Below are positions 28,321-37,961 of a DNA stretch of 64,000 nt, piece after piece. The DNA is from Desulfovibrio sp. MES5 (GTDB taxonomy: Bacteria > Desulfobacterota > Desulfovibrionia > Desulfovibrionales > Desulfovibrionaceae), in contig NZ_MJUZ01000014.1 in the NCBI RefSeq assembly GCF_002237645.1, forward strand, positions 1 through 64,000, read 5' to 3'. Numbering within the stretch: position 1 is the first letter of the stretch; each line of letters opens with the position of its first letter. The notes under the pieces were generated by a model. The model worked only from the letters and a program-made list of their open reading frames with translations, was not told the DNA's origin and made no database searches. The translations under genes were made by a program, and so were the position numbers.

Positions 28321-30019
28321 AACCACCAGAACAACATTCTATACGTTATCATAGCCGTATTTGGTGCGGCATATATCCCCGTAGCCATGCCGTGATGATT
28401 GCTGATCGCTAACGGCAGGCTCACAACATTTCCTTTTCTGATTGATCATCCAACAGCGTTAAAAACAGCATTTCACATTGCGCAAGCATCAGGCTGCAAC
28501 ATGGTCACATACGCCAACATGTGAGCGCGCATAAACGCATTTTACCTTTGAAAAAAGTTAAACGCTCTCACGCTGCGCAAAAGTGCAGCGCCGCGACATC
28601 GCGTGGATTCTGCCAAAAATCGCTTCCTTTGGCAGAATGGCACATTGAACTATGAAGTATCTCAGCGTTATTCTGATCTGGAAATATACATTCTTAAATA
28701 CTGCAGCGCGCGGTTACTGCGCGCTGCCATGCGGCCAGAACACGCTTGCGCCTAAACGGCGAGCGCGTGCCGCTGCCAGAACCTTGCCCATGCAAAGCGG
28801 ATATACTGCGCCTGCAGCAGCGTTCTGATCAAAGCCCATACCCATGCGCAACGTCAAAACGCCGACTTTTTTCTTTATGGCAACCATCTAATAATACAAA
28901 AAACACTCTGACGTCTAAATTTATGACAGGCTCTATAATACTCAAAAACACTTTGCACGTACTTACGAAAAACTTGTCACATAAAAGACAGGCAGTAAAA
29001 TTGATACTGCTCTGAATCACCCTGCATTTTGCGTGTTCTTTGTTTAATTTTTAATGCCAACATCAATTTACGTCAATGATAAAACATCACGCCTCTCATT
29101 TGTCAATCCAATCAGACCTCTGAACACAAAACCAGTTCCTCCTGTATTTTCTCTGATACAGTATTTCGGATTTCCGGCTTTGGGGCCGCAGGCATGATCT
29201 ACGAGAACCACGCGTGAATCATGACTTTTTTCCTTAATCCCCTCTATCAATACAAAAATAAGTGATCGCATAGACGCAGAAAATGCGATTAAAAATAATT
29301 ATCAAATTTATATGCCTATTTTTTAAATCATTGCGCGGCAACATGCGCATTTTCACATAATTATCCAGCTAAAAGCAGTATTGCCGCCATATTGAAAATT
29401 TTAATGTGGTGCAGTGAGACTGTACAAACAACGCACTTCAAAAATCTTCGCACTCCCCGTGCAACAGCAAAACATTGCAGGCCTGACGATGGTTTACAAC
29501 CTTTGTACAAGTACATATATAGACCATTCTACCAATTTATCGAAAGACAAAATTGTTTGACTTAAAATGGATGATACCTTTATCATTTTTTTAAATAGTT
29601 TTTCCGAGACTATTTTACCATAGCATTACCTATTTTATGCATGCTACGGTTCCATTTTAAGCAGAAATTTCATCACTTATGGTTAAAAATAGACATATCC
29701 AAAAGCGGTTATATATTTATATATTAATTAACTTGTGCGAAAGCGCAGTTTATGCCCGCTCTTGCTACGCCCTTTGTTTCAGAAAGAAATTTCACCTCGC
29801 ATTTCTGCTCCCCCTTGGGAGGCTCCGGGCTGCCGCCACGGCAGGGCCGCACGCCGGAGTTACTTTGCCCTGCCAAACATCACTCCTCAGGGAGTATCCA
29901 TATAGCATACAAAAGTGTTTGACTTTATGGGGGAGACGCCTTGAGCGCTTCTGGTCAGAACACTTTTGCCGAAGAAAGCACTCACGCCACGAAACAGTGA
30001 CGTAAGATCAGGAGCAACA
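28321..30019. other. AT-rich region without confident genes
   Basis: Roughly 1.7 kb is clearly richer in A and T than the nif genes. Several short open frames occur, for example 29068-29271 on the minus strand, but none has a recognised family or convincing ribosome site. It contains a repeat at 28607-28638 and, at 29571-29592, ATGATA-CCTT-TATCAT followed by seven T, a possible weak terminator. The composition suggests acquired or decayed DNA. Confidence 0.5.
28607..28638. repeat. Inverted repeat ATTCTGCCAAA, copy 1
   Basis: ATTCTGCCAAA and TTTGGCAGAAT are perfect 11-base arms around a ten-base loop. A related, less perfect copy with the same loop flavour lies at 34633-34664. Confidence 0.55.
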
Positions 30020-30373
30020 ATGATGGACAATAATTTTTTTGACTATTCACTTGCGATGGAGCGCATAAAATCTGTCACAGGGTGCAAGACGCAGCAAGAT
30101 TTGGCAAAATTTCTTGGTGTGTCGCAGTCATGCATTTCTGACGCCAAGAAGCGCATGGCAATACCTGCGGAATGGCTGCTAAAGCTGCTGAAAAAGCAGG
30201 GGATCAATCCGGACTGGGTACGCAGCGGCATGGGAGCCCAATACCTGCACCCCAGCGAGGACAACGTAAATATCCTGCCAAACAGCATGCCCAAGCCATC
30301 ATCAAGCTGTTTAATGCAAGAATTCTTTTTTGCGCTTGTTAGAAGAGCGATGGACGGCAAAAAGCTGACGTAG
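30020..30373 (+). CDS. CI-like helix-turn-helix regulator
   Basis: The 117-residue product has an N-terminal helix-turn-helix at about residues 24-44 (TQQDLAKFLGVSQSCISDAK) followed by IPAEWLLKLLKKQGINPDWVRSG, the layout of the phage CI repressor DNA-binding domain common in Desulfovibrio genomes. It lacks the peptidase-like C-terminal domain of full CI proteins, so it is either a small stand-alone regulator or a truncated relic. CAGGAGCAACA precedes the ATG at 30020. No phage genes are nearby. A good terminator follows. Confidence 0.75.
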   Translation: MMDNNFFDYSLAMERIKSVTGCKTQQDLAKFLGVSQSCISDAKKRMAIPAEWLLKLLKKQGINPDWVRSGMGAQYLHPSEDNVNILPNSMPKPSSSCLMQEFFFALVRRAMDGKKLT

Positions 30374-30463
30374 TTTAAGGCCGTTGCGTGCTGTTACAGC
30401 ATGCTGCTCTTCCCGGTCGGGCAATTTGACCGTGTGGAGCAGCACGCCGCAGCAAGGATTCAA

Positions 30464-30498
30464 CCGCTGGCAGGCGCACGCCTGCTGGCGGTTTTTTT
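30464..30498 (+). terminator. Rho-independent terminator after the CI-like gene
   Basis: CCGCTGGCAGGCG and CGCCTGCTGGCGG pair around a short CA loop, with seven T immediately after (30492-30498). A second hairpin, GCAGCCGGG with CCCGGCTGC, follows at about 30500-30525 and lies downstream of the convergent EAL gene. Confidence 0.8.
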
Positions 30499-30551
30499 AT
30501 GCAGCCGGGCTTTTGGCCCGGCTGCGCGCTTGCGGCCCGCACGGCAGGCAA

Positions 30552-32558
30552 TTACACCGTACGGGGAAAAACCTTCCCTATCTTGAGCATTTTTCCAAAC
30601 TCGCGCGCAGGCATGGGCCTGGCGTAATAGAAACCCTGCGCACTGTAGCACCCATGCCGCATAAGGATATTCGCCTGTTCTTCAGTCTCCACGCCTTCAC
30701 AGATGGCGCTCATGCCCAGTTGCCTAGTCAGTGTGATCATGTTGCCCAATACAATCTGCGCCCTTTCCCCCGAAATGTTCCGCTTCAAGAAGCTTCGGTC
30801 GAACTTTATGACGTCAGCGGCAAAAAGCTGCAGCAGACCGAGAGATGAGTAGCCTGAGCCAAAGTCGTCAATGGTTGTTCTGAAGCCAAGACTCTTCAAC
30901 TGCCGGATCTGTATGTTGGCCGCTTCGGGATTACGCAGCATGGTGCTTTCGGTTATTTCCACTTCCAGCAGACCGTGCGCAATGTTGTACCGTGACGCAA
31001 TCTCAACGAGCTTGCGGCTGAATTCCGGCCGCTCCAAATGCTGGCTGGAAAAATTGCACGACACGGTGGAAACGTCGATGCCGGATTTTTGCCAGTGTCG
31101 CAGGGCGTTGCACACCTGCTCGAAAATGCAGAAATCAACCTGCAGCACATCCCCGCTGCGCTCAAAAAGCGGCATGAACACTCCGGGCAAAAGCAGCCCG
31201 CGTGTAGGATGATACCAGCGCACCAGGGCTTCGCTGCCGATAATGGCGTTGGTGAGCATGTCAACCTTGGGCTGAAACCAGACCTGCAGCTCGCCCTTTT
31301 CCAGCGCGGCGCAGATGCCGCCCTCCAGATCCTGATGCAGCAGCGAAACCTTGCGCATGCTTTCGTCATACACCACCAGGCGGCTCTTGCCCTGGCGCTT
31401 GGCCGCCTGCAAGGCGTATCCCGCCAAGTCCAGCGCCTGCTGGATGTCGTGGACGCTCTCGCTGTCCCCTTCAAAAATATAAACGCCGCAGTGTATGTCT
31501 ATCCTGCCGGGCAGATTGCTTGCTGCCCGCCATTGCTCCATTATGCCAATAATGTGCCGCACACGCGATTTCAGGGCATCCAGTCCGTCATACTGCACAA
31601 GGGCTGCGAACTGGTCGGCAAAGCACCTTGCGCAGATTTCTGAATCTGTAAGGTTGGATTGCAGGGCCGCGCCACATGTTTGCAGCAGCTTGTCCCCTGT
31701 GGCGAAGCCGAACTTGTCATTGATTATTTTAAACTTGCTTATATCAAACTGAATAATGGCGTGCGCGTGCCCGCTCTCCTCCTCGAGGTGAGCGGCGCAT
31801 TCTTCCTTGAATTTTTCAAGGGTGCTCAAGCCCGTGAGCGAATCGCAGTTCAAGATGCCCTGGACCTTGGTCTTGATTTTCTTCTGGCTGGCGCAATAGC
31901 AGCCCGCAAACAGAATGCCGGCGGTCAAACCGAGCACGGCCACCTCTTTGCGGGAAAAAAACCCGCCTGCCATAATTCTCTGGCCAATGTCCTCCATTGT
32001 GCTGCCGTCGCTTCCAAGCACAGCGTCGAGCCTTGCGGAAAATCCGGTAAGCGACGCCCCGCCGCCGCCCAAAAAGCTCTTGGCCCAGCGGGAATAAGCG
32101 CCAGCCGCGCCCATCCAGCGATCCGCAGGGGCACGGCAACGCTGGCCAAGCCACCAGTCATCAGATACGGGGAACAGGTCTTCTTCAAAGGCATGAAGCG
32201 GCCCCTGATCACCACCTGAAAAAGCCGGTTCACGACTGGGCGTAAATCTTATCCCGCCAGCGACCCCGCGTGCGTCTTCATCCGGCAGACCTTCCCCCTC
32301 AGCCGCCGTGGGCTGCCCACTGCGGCCTGAAGACGCTTCAGAAGAGCGCGACTCAAAATCCCCCCAGCCAGCAGCATGGGCTTCAGCCCCGGATATGGCT
32401 CCCACAAAAGCGCCCGACGCAACGGCGGCCAGGTCAGCAAGAACCATGTCGCCTGACACGGAAGAAAATGTTGTCCTGCCCTCATCCTCGGCAACGACAA
32501 GAACCGGGGCGCAAGCTAGTAAACACAAAGCGCCCAGCACTGGTAAAATGTACTTCAT
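30552..32558 (-). CDS. Membrane-bound EAL phosphodiesterase with degenerate GGDEF
   Basis: This 668-residue protein should hydrolyse cyclic di-GMP. An N-terminal signal or lipoprotein-like segment (LLACAPVL, possible lipid Cys16) leads to a periplasmic region of about 180 residues, then a membrane segment near 205-223. The GGDEF domain (about 235-395) has FADQF instead of GGDEF and should not make c-di-GMP. The EAL domain (about 410-660) keeps SEALVRW, ITESTML, TIDDFGSGYSSL, VIKFDRSF and CEGVETEEQ, so catalysis is expected. The start at 32558 has GGGAAG upstream; the longer frame is not family-like. It is divergent from the diguanylate cyclase at 33441. Confidence 0.88.
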   Translation of the reverse strand: MKYILPVLGALCLLACAPVLVVAEDEGRTTFSSVSGDMVLADLAAVASGAFVGAISGAEAHAAGWGDFESRSSEASSGRSGQPTAAEGEGLPDEDARGVAGGIRFTPSREPAFSGGDQGPLHAFEEDLFPVSDDWWLGQRCRAPADRWMGAAGAYSRWAKSFLGGGGASLTGFSARLDAVLGSDGSTMEDIGQRIMAGGFFSRKEVAVLGLTAGILFAGCYCASQKKIKTKVQGILNCDSLTGLSTLEKFKEECAAHLEEESGHAHAIIQFDISKFKIINDKFGFATGDKLLQTCGAALQSNLTDSEICARCFADQFAALVQYDGLDALKSRVRHIIGIMEQWRAASNLPGRIDIHCGVYIFEGDSESVHDIQQALDLAGYALQAAKRQGKSRLVVYDESMRKVSLLHQDLEGGICAALEKGELQVWFQPKVDMLTNAIIGSEALVRWYHPTRGLLLPGVFMPLFERSGDVLQVDFCIFEQVCNALRHWQKSGIDVSTVSCNFSSQHLERPEFSRKLVEIASRYNIAHGLLEVEITESTMLRNPEAANIQIRQLKSLGFRTTIDDFGSGYSSLGLLQLFAADVIKFDRSFLKRNISGERAQIVLGNMITLTRQLGMSAICEGVETEEQANILMRHGCYSAQGFYYARPMPAREFGKMLKIGKVFPRTV

Positions 32559-33440
32559 CTGGCTTCCCGCGATATTTCGGACTGATGCATTGCCCACAGT
32601 CAGATACTGTCGCCTTTGCCCAACCAAAACTTGCACATATTCTTTTGTAAAAGGGTTGCTTTTATATGCGCCATGGCAAGGCGTGGCGAATGCAGATCTA
32701 TTCAGCAATCTTTGCGCGCCCCCCTGTTTTAGAGCCCAAACAGGGGGAAAATTTATTCCACCACCATAGCTAGTATAAATAACTCAAAAAAGTAAACCAG
32801 TTCTGCCTGGCGATAAAATCATCTTAGTTATCGACCCCATTATGTGTTGACATCATTTAATGCAGTACTTTATTTTTATATACGAGCCTTTACTCAAGAA
32901 TAAAATCTGGACAAAACTGACGCTGCAAGCGCATGAACATATCTACGGCATCCTTTTCGTAATCTGCCCAGGCTGTTTTTGCATACTGCGCGCAGCGGCG
33001 GTAGTCAGTGCGGAGCGCCATTGAGCATTGCGCCCAGGGCTGTGCGTTTCTACGGCCAGGCCGCCCCAATGGCGCGTAACCGCGCAGGCAGCCTGCTGCG
33101 CGGCGTTGGCGTGCATGCGCGTCTTACTGATGGCGGCAATGGGCACAGGGCACACTTGGCATTATTGACAAACGGTCTTTTTTCGCGGCTTCCTGCGCTG
33201 TAAAGGCTGAGGCTTTTACAACGCGGCTGCCCTGCCCCCACGGCGACGTCATAAGGGGCAGGCTGGTCCTGCGGTCAAATCCTGAAGTTGCGCCAAAGCC
33301 TTTGCGGCTGGCGTCTGCCAAGGCAACCGCGCGGGCGTGCACGATAAAAAATCTCTGAACAAGGGCGGCGCCATGCCTGTCGCCCCCCATTACAGCACTG
33401 CAAGAATTGTTGTCGCGTAGTACCAGCGGAGAAACAGCCC
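32559..33440. other. Intergenic region between the EAL and GGDEF genes
   Basis: Close to 900 bases hold no confident gene. An inverted repeat CCCCCTGTTT / AAACAGGGGG lies at about 32720-32747. A small minus-strand frame at 32890-33021 is listed separately. Open frames around 33124-33390 look like out-of-frame remnants and are not called. Confidence 0.4.
32890..33021 (-). CDS. Possible small or remnant protein, 43 residues
   Basis: From the ATG at 33021 the frame reads MALRTDYRRCAQYAKTAWAD and ends RLQRQFCPDFILE before TAA. The amphipathic, W/Y/D-rich composition looks like protein-coding sequence rather than a shadow frame, but there is no ribosome site. The frame stays open further upstream, so this may be the tail of a decayed gene. 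No family was recognised. Confidence 0.3.
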   Translation of the reverse strand: MALRTDYRRCAQYAKTAWADYEKDAVDMFMRLQRQFCPDFILE

Positions 33441-34403
33441 ATGCCTCAAGACCCCACTACTCATTTCTCTGTGCGCGATGGCGATTCGCAGGCGGAAGAA
33501 GTCATAAACTACGTGCAGGCGGTACTGAGCCGCAGCACCGTGGAATGTGTCGGCATACCGGACGCCATCCGCGACCTTCCCGGCATTGAACAGCTGAGTT
33601 CACTGCTCTTCGGCATACGCCACATGACAAACGCCCTGAGCCGGGGAGAGCTGGAGTACAGCTGTTCCGAGAGGGGCTACGTCATCGGTTCGCTGAAATC
33701 CCTTCAGGCGGATTTACGACACCTGACATGGCAGGCGCGCTGCATCGCCAGGGGCGACTATCAACACCGCGTGAATTTTCTTGGCGACTTTTCCACAGCC
33801 TTCAACACCATGGCCGAAGAGTTGGACAAAAGCGTTTCCAGGCTTACCACCCAGTCGACCGAGTACAAGGAGATGTCCAACCGTGACGCGCTGACGGGCC
33901 TGCTGAACCGCCGGGCGTTCACCAATCTGGCTCTCGATGCTCTGCAGGCGCATGCGGAAAAGGGCTCGCAGGCCGTTATCATCATGATGGATCTTGATTC
34001 ATTTAAAAGAATCAACGACACATGGGGCCATGCCTGCGGCGATGAAGTGCTGCGCCATACGGCCCGTCTCCTGCAATCACGGCTGCGCAAGGATGACCTT
34101 TGCTGTAGGTACGGCGGCGAGGAGTTTATCCTGCTGCTGCCGCATACTGGCATACAGCAGGGAATTCACGTGGCCGAACAGTTGCGGCAGAGCCTCTGCC
34201 AGACCGGCGTTGTTTACGAGGGGCATAAGGTGAACGTGACGGCCAGCTTTGGCGTGAAGAGCGTCAACCTGGACAATCGACATAAAAACCTGAACGCTAC
34301 TTTTGATAACGCGGTGAAGCTGGTGGACAAAAACCTGTATGCCGCCAAAAAGAGCGGCAGAAACAAGGTCGTCAGCAATGAAAAGCCCTTTGTCAAAGCC
34401 TGA
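33441..34403 (+). CDS. Diguanylate cyclase (GGDEF)
   Basis: The 320-residue product synthesises cyclic di-GMP. Residues up to about 135 include a short HAMP-like segment (CIARGDYQHRVNFLGDFSTA) without clear membrane spans; a GGDEF domain follows. The active site is GGEEF at 225-229, and the inhibitory I-site RKDD lies at 216-219, exactly five residues before it, so product inhibition is expected. GCGGAG precedes the ATG. The divergent neighbour is an EAL phosphodiesterase, giving opposing activities side by side. Confidence 0.92.
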   Translation: MPQDPTTHFSVRDGDSQAEEVINYVQAVLSRSTVECVGIPDAIRDLPGIEQLSSLLFGIRHMTNALSRGELEYSCSERGYVIGSLKSLQADLRHLTWQARCIARGDYQHRVNFLGDFSTAFNTMAEELDKSVSRLTTQSTEYKEMSNRDALTGLLNRRAFTNLALDALQAHAEKGSQAVIIMMDLDSFKRINDTWGHACGDEVLRHTARLLQSRLRKDDLCCRYGGEEFILLLPHTGIQQGIHVAEQLRQSLCQTGVVYEGHKVNVTASFGVKSVNLDNRHKNLNATFDNAVKLVDKNLYAAKKSGRNKVVSNEKPFVKA

Positions 34404-34529
34404 GCTGGCCCCCTTCACCTGGCTGGCGGAGTACGCGCGCGCCAGAGCAGCTTCACGGTAAAATTGCCCTGCCACTGCGGCAGCGGACGCTGACCGTGAA
34501 GAAGCAAACGCCGTTTATCTGAGCTGTTA

Positions 34530-34578
34530 CACGCCAAAGCGGGCATTCCCAATACTTGGGAATGCCCGCTTTGGCGTG
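34530..34578. terminator. Strong bidirectional hairpin
   Basis: CACGCCAAAGCGGGCATTCC and its exact complement, extended to 22 bases, form the stem with a five-base loop (AATAC/T region). It lies between the convergent cyclase and bioF genes. No T run follows. Confidence 0.6.
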
Positions 34579-34632
34579 AGCGCTAATAACCTTTAAATCT
34601 TAACTTTGGAATGCTGGACAATTCCATTTGTC

Positions 34633-34664
34633 ATTCTGCCCAAAATTGCGACCTTCGGCAGAAC
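34633..34664. repeat. Inverted repeat ATTCTGCC, copy 2
   Basis: ATTCTGCCCAAAATTGCGAC leads to CTTCGGCAGAAC, a close relative of the repeat at 28607-28638. It sits in the 400-base space between the cyclase gene and bioF. Confidence 0.5.
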
Positions 34665-34703
34665 AAACGTCACGTTGTGGCGCGCTGCATTCGCAAGCAG
34701 CGT

Positions 34704-34803
34704 TAGAGCACAGTAAGAATTTTAGGGGATGGGGGCGTGCGGGAGGAAACCCTTGTGCAAAAGGCCTCTGCCCCACAAGACTCTTTAAAATTAAAATGCT
34801 CTA
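34704..34803 (-). repeat. Dispersed palindromic repeat, family 2, copy 2
   Basis: This 100-base element has terminal inverted repeats TAGAGCA / TGCTCTA. On the minus strand it begins with the TAG stop of bioF and reads TAGAGCATTTTAATTTTAAA, then TCTTGTGGGGCAGAGG, a central AAGGGTTTCCTCCCGCAC and CCCCATCCCCTAAAATTCTT. The same blocks in the same order follow the ggt stop at 4908. Confidence 0.8.
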
Positions 34804-35967
34804 GTCTGCCCCTGCGGCAGCGAGCGCTTTTTCAAGGCAGTCAGCGGCATAGTCCAGATCCTCGCGGGTATGGGCGGCCATGACCGTGAGCCGCAACCGC
34901 GCCATCCCCTTGGGCACCGTAGGATACCGTATGCACGGGGCAAAAACCCCCAGGGCCAGCAAGGCCTCGGCGGCGCGGGCGGCCCTTTCCTCATCCCCTA
35001 CCATGATGGGAATAATGGGACTTTGCCCGTGGACGCCCAAACCTCTCCGGGCAAGACTTTGCGCAAACCAGGCCACATTGTCCTGAAGCTGGCGCACCAG
35101 TTCGGGGTGCGCGGCTATATACTCGATGCCCGCCGCAGCCGTGGCTGCAGTGGAGGGCGAAGGGGCCGTGGTGAAAATGAAGGAGCGGGCCGTATTGCGG
35201 ATCAGGTCGCAAAGGCTTGCACTGCCGCAGACAAAGCCGCCCTCACTGGGCACTGCCTTGCTGAGCGTCCCCGTGACGACGGGCACGTCTTCGTGACTCA
35301 GGCCGAAGTGTTCCAGCGAGCCGCGCCCCGTGGCCCCCAGCACGCCTGTGGCGTGCGCGTCGTCAACCATAAGCGTCAGGCCATATTCCCTGGCTATGGC
35401 TGCCAGATCTGGCAGGCGTGCGATGTCTCCGTCCATGCTGAATACGCTGTCGGTGACAATAAAGCCCTGCCGGGGCCGAAAATGGCGCACCTTCTTCAGC
35501 AGGTCGTCCAAGTCGTTATGCGCGTAAACTGCGGTGAGCCCTCGCGCCAGGCGGCAGCCGTCAATGATGCTGGCATGGTTCAGCGCATCGCTGAAAATCA
35601 CGGTATCCTTGTGGCACAGGGCGCTGATGACGCCCACATTGGCCGTATACCCGCTGGTAAAAGCCAGGGCGGCCTCACTGCCCTTGAATTGGGCCAGCGC
35701 GGCCTCAAGACGCATGTGCGGCGTCATGTTGCCGGTCACAAGGCGCGAGCCGCCGGAGCCCACGCCGAACTCCTCTATGGCGCGTACGGCCTCACGGCAG
35801 ATGTGGCCGTTGGTGTTAAGCCCAAGATAGCTGTTGGACGAAAAAAGCAGCACGCGCTGGCCGTCAATGACCACTTCCCTGCCCTGTGACGTTGAAAGGG
35901 TGCGCAGCACCCGGTACAGGTGGGCGGCCTTGATCACGCTGATACGTGAGGCAAAGTTGTCGTCCAT
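34801..35967 (-). CDS. bioF: 8-amino-7-oxononanoate synthase BioF
   Basis: BioF is the PLP enzyme that condenses pimeloyl-CoA and alanine in biotin synthesis. The 388-residue product shows the alpha-oxoamine synthase motifs: LFSSNSYLGL, GSGGSRLVTGN, DDAHATGVLG at about 202-211, and the PLP lysine Lys237 in TGTLSKAVPSEGG. The family also contains glycine C-acetyltransferase, but bioW directly upstream settles the assignment. The ATG at 35967 lies two bases after the bioW stop, with GGAG overlapping the bioW end. Its TAG stop is the end of a family 2 repeat. Confidence 0.9.
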   Translation of the reverse strand: MDDNFASRISVIKAAHLYRVLRTLSTSQGREVVIDGQRVLLFSSNSYLGLNTNGHICREAVRAIEEFGVGSGGSRLVTGNMTPHMRLEAALAQFKGSEAALAFTSGYTANVGVISALCHKDTVIFSDALNHASIIDGCRLARGLTAVYAHNDLDDLLKKVRHFRPRQGFIVTDSVFSMDGDIARLPDLAAIAREYGLTLMVDDAHATGVLGATGRGSLEHFGLSHEDVPVVTGTLSKAVPSEGGFVCGSASLCDLIRNTARSFIFTTAPSPSTAATAAAGIEYIAAHPELVRQLQDNVAWFAQSLARRGLGVHGQSPIIPIMVGDEERAARAAEALLALGVFAPCIRYPTVPKGMARLRLTVMAAHTREDLDYAADCLEKALAAAGAD

Positions 35968-35969
35968 GC

Positions 35970-36671
35970 CTACTCCATACAAACCATGACGGGCTGGTTC
36001 TCAAGATAATCCATGCATTGCTCCACGCTGTCGGGGCTTCCCCTGAACAGAAAAATGCGCCCGCCCATCTGCATGCCGCAGGACTTGATGTGGTGAATGC
36101 GCACATAACCCTTGTCACGGGAAGCAAAGTAGCCTGTCGTATAATCCGGATCGTCGGAAATGCACAGCTCACCGATAATCTGCGGGCAATGGGCCACCTT
36201 GCTGGAAAGGCAGAGCGCTTCCTTGAAATGGTTTTTGCCCTCGCCTCTGTTGCCCGTATAGTCCATACATGTGGCCCGCACCCCGCGCCGCTGATCCGGC
36301 TCCAGCCTCTGCAGACTGTCCGCGTCCAGCAGCACGGCCCCGCGCATGGGTTCACGCAATCCGTACAGCAGGGAGAGCACGGGGGCAGATTGCAGCCCCA
36401 TGGCGCAAAGCTCCGCATCCAGCGCCTGACGGGCCTCTTCAAGGTTGCGCACCCTGGGTTCGATGACGGGCAGGGCCTGTATGGTCACAAGGGGCCGTGT
36501 GATGGGCCTCACGGTCACGGTCACGCTTTCCGCCGGGCCATTGGGATGCTCCATGCCACGACGGGTCAGGGCGTCCATGGCCTGGGACAGCTCATGCCGC
36601 TCCACAATGCGCTCCGCGCCCGAAATATGGCGGGAACCGCTTTCCGCCCGCATCTTGATACTGTATAACAT
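35970..36671 (-). CDS. bioW: 6-carboxyhexanoate-CoA ligase BioW
   Basis: BioW activates pimelate to pimeloyl-CoA with ATP, the alternative entry into biotin synthesis. The 233-residue product begins MLYSIKMRAESGSRHISGAE, the characteristic BioW N-terminus, and has RATCMDYTGNRGEG and HHIKSCGMQMGGRIF. Length is near the usual 230-260. The start at 36671 has GAGGAAG and AAGGG upstream; the much longer open frame is not BioW-like. It forms an operon with bioF. bioA, bioD and bioB are not in the window. Confidence 0.92.
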   Translation of the reverse strand: MLYSIKMRAESGSRHISGAERIVERHELSQAMDALTRRGMEHPNGPAESVTVTVRPITRPLVTIQALPVIEPRVRNLEEARQALDAELCAMGLQSAPVLSLLYGLREPMRGAVLLDADSLQRLEPDQRRGVRATCMDYTGNRGEGKNHFKEALCLSSKVAHCPQIIGELCISDDPDYTTGYFASRDKGYVRIHHIKSCGMQMGGRIFLFRGSPDSVEQCMDYLENQPVMVCME

Positions 36672-37127
36672 GCCCTTGGCTTCCTCATTTACTGAAGCAT
36701 CACTGAAGCACCATTGCTCCGCGCTGCCCGCATGGGCGGCGTCGGTTGCGCCCCGCCTCCAGCAGAGACTGATGGCAGTCAGTAGGCGGCGCGGTCCAAA
36801 ACCGGCACTCTGCGCGCTGGCACTGACGGACGCGATCTTTGTGAAACTGACTTTTTCCCAAAGCGGCTTCCCGGTCAAGAGCGCGGACGGCTGGCTGAAA
36901 ATTCGCGCGCGGGCTGACCATGCAAATATGCAGGCGCTTTTCACACCGCAACTGCACAAGCAAATCGGGGCGGACCTTAATGGTAAACGCCTGTGCACCC
37001 GGCCCCAGAGCGGATTCAAGGCGAATGCGCCAGATTTGCCTTTGCTCGGTCAGACGTCTATGCTGCAGCCGTCAATCAGTAAAGCCTGCACCCCGTCAGG
37101 ACAAACCCCAACGCAAGGATGCACGAC
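36672..37127. other. Intergenic region between bioW and tatA
   Basis: These 456 bases lie between divergent genes and should hold both promoters. No BirA- or BioR-type operator, RNA or small gene was recognised. Confidence 0.4.
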
Positions 37128-37322
37128 ATGGGAGCACTGAGTATACAACATCTGCTTGTTGTGCTGGTAGTCGTTATTTTATTGTTTGGCGCCAAAAAAC
37201 TGCCTGAAATCGGCAGCGGACTTGGCAAGGCCATTAAAAACTTCAAGCAGTCCGTCAGTGAGCAGGAAGCCAACGACGCGGCCTCCCGCAACAAGGATAA
37301 AGACGGCAACAAGCCGGAATGA
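37128..37322 (+). CDS. tatA: Twin-arginine translocase subunit TatA
   Basis: TatA oligomerises in the membrane to form the passage for folded Tat substrates. The 64-residue product has a single N-terminal membrane segment ([20 protein letters not shown]), the hinge [15 protein letters not shown] and a charged soluble tail. AAGGA lies before the ATG at 37128. tatB and tatC are not adjacent. CueO in this window carries a twin-arginine signal and is a likely client. Confidence 0.93.
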   Translation: MGALSIQHLLVVLVVVILLFGAKKLPEIGSGLGKAIKNFKQSVSEQEANDAASRNKDKDGNKPE

Positions 37323-37961
37323 CGCGCTGCGGCTCATAACGGCTTTCCGCCGCCCATAGATTCAGGCTGCGTCTTTTGGCATGCCCGCCCGGAGCGGGCC
37401 GGGCTTTACGCGCCGGGCCAGCCTTTCATGCCCTCGCCGCCGGAAGACGCCGCAGAAGCAGCCCCCAATGCGCACTTTTGCGCAAGTCCCCTGCCCGCAG
37501 GCTGAAGCTGCTTTTTTGCAGATGGGGCTGCGCACGTTCGAATCTTGCCCGCCTTGGGGCTGCGCCTCACCCTGTTGGCCTGACGGGTCTGTTCGCCATG
37601 CAAAGCCCGATGCCCTGCGGCAAGCCGCACGCTTTCCCCCTCCTCACGGCTTCTGAGCCAGAGCGCCTGCCCTGCCGGAAGCCGCGTTTGTATCTTTTTT
37701 CATACTCCGCCAAAAACAGCGTGCCGCATGTATGCATACAGAGCCTTGCCTGCCGCTGGACAAAGACGTTGTCAATGTATTTGCGACACGGAAATGGCAT
37801 TCCACAAAGCATGACGCTCTTATGCAGAGTCAGGGCATTTACAATTTTTAAAAAAGTAAAATATCCCGACAAACTTTATCTGTCTATTGCGGCTGCTTTC
37901 ATTGATGTCTCCCACGCGAGGTGGTAAAAAAGAGTCACAACCCCAATTCAGGAGGCCAAAG
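37323..37961. other. Intergenic region between tatA and the molbindin gene
   Basis: About 640 bases contain no supported gene. A GTTCGAATC sequence near 37537 recalls a tRNA T-loop, but no complete cloverleaf could be drawn. The right end is AT-rich and ends with the AGGAGG site of the next gene. Confidence 0.4.

Noticed and set aside
29679..30005. Plus-strand frame of 108 codons before the CI-like gene
   Set aside because: Irregular composition (many K, Y, R, C), no ribosome site, and overlap with the likely promoter region of the regulator.
37500..37560. GTTCGAATC resembling a tRNA T-loop
   Set aside because: Only four of five T-stem pairs form, and no matching acceptor or anticodon stem was found upstream.
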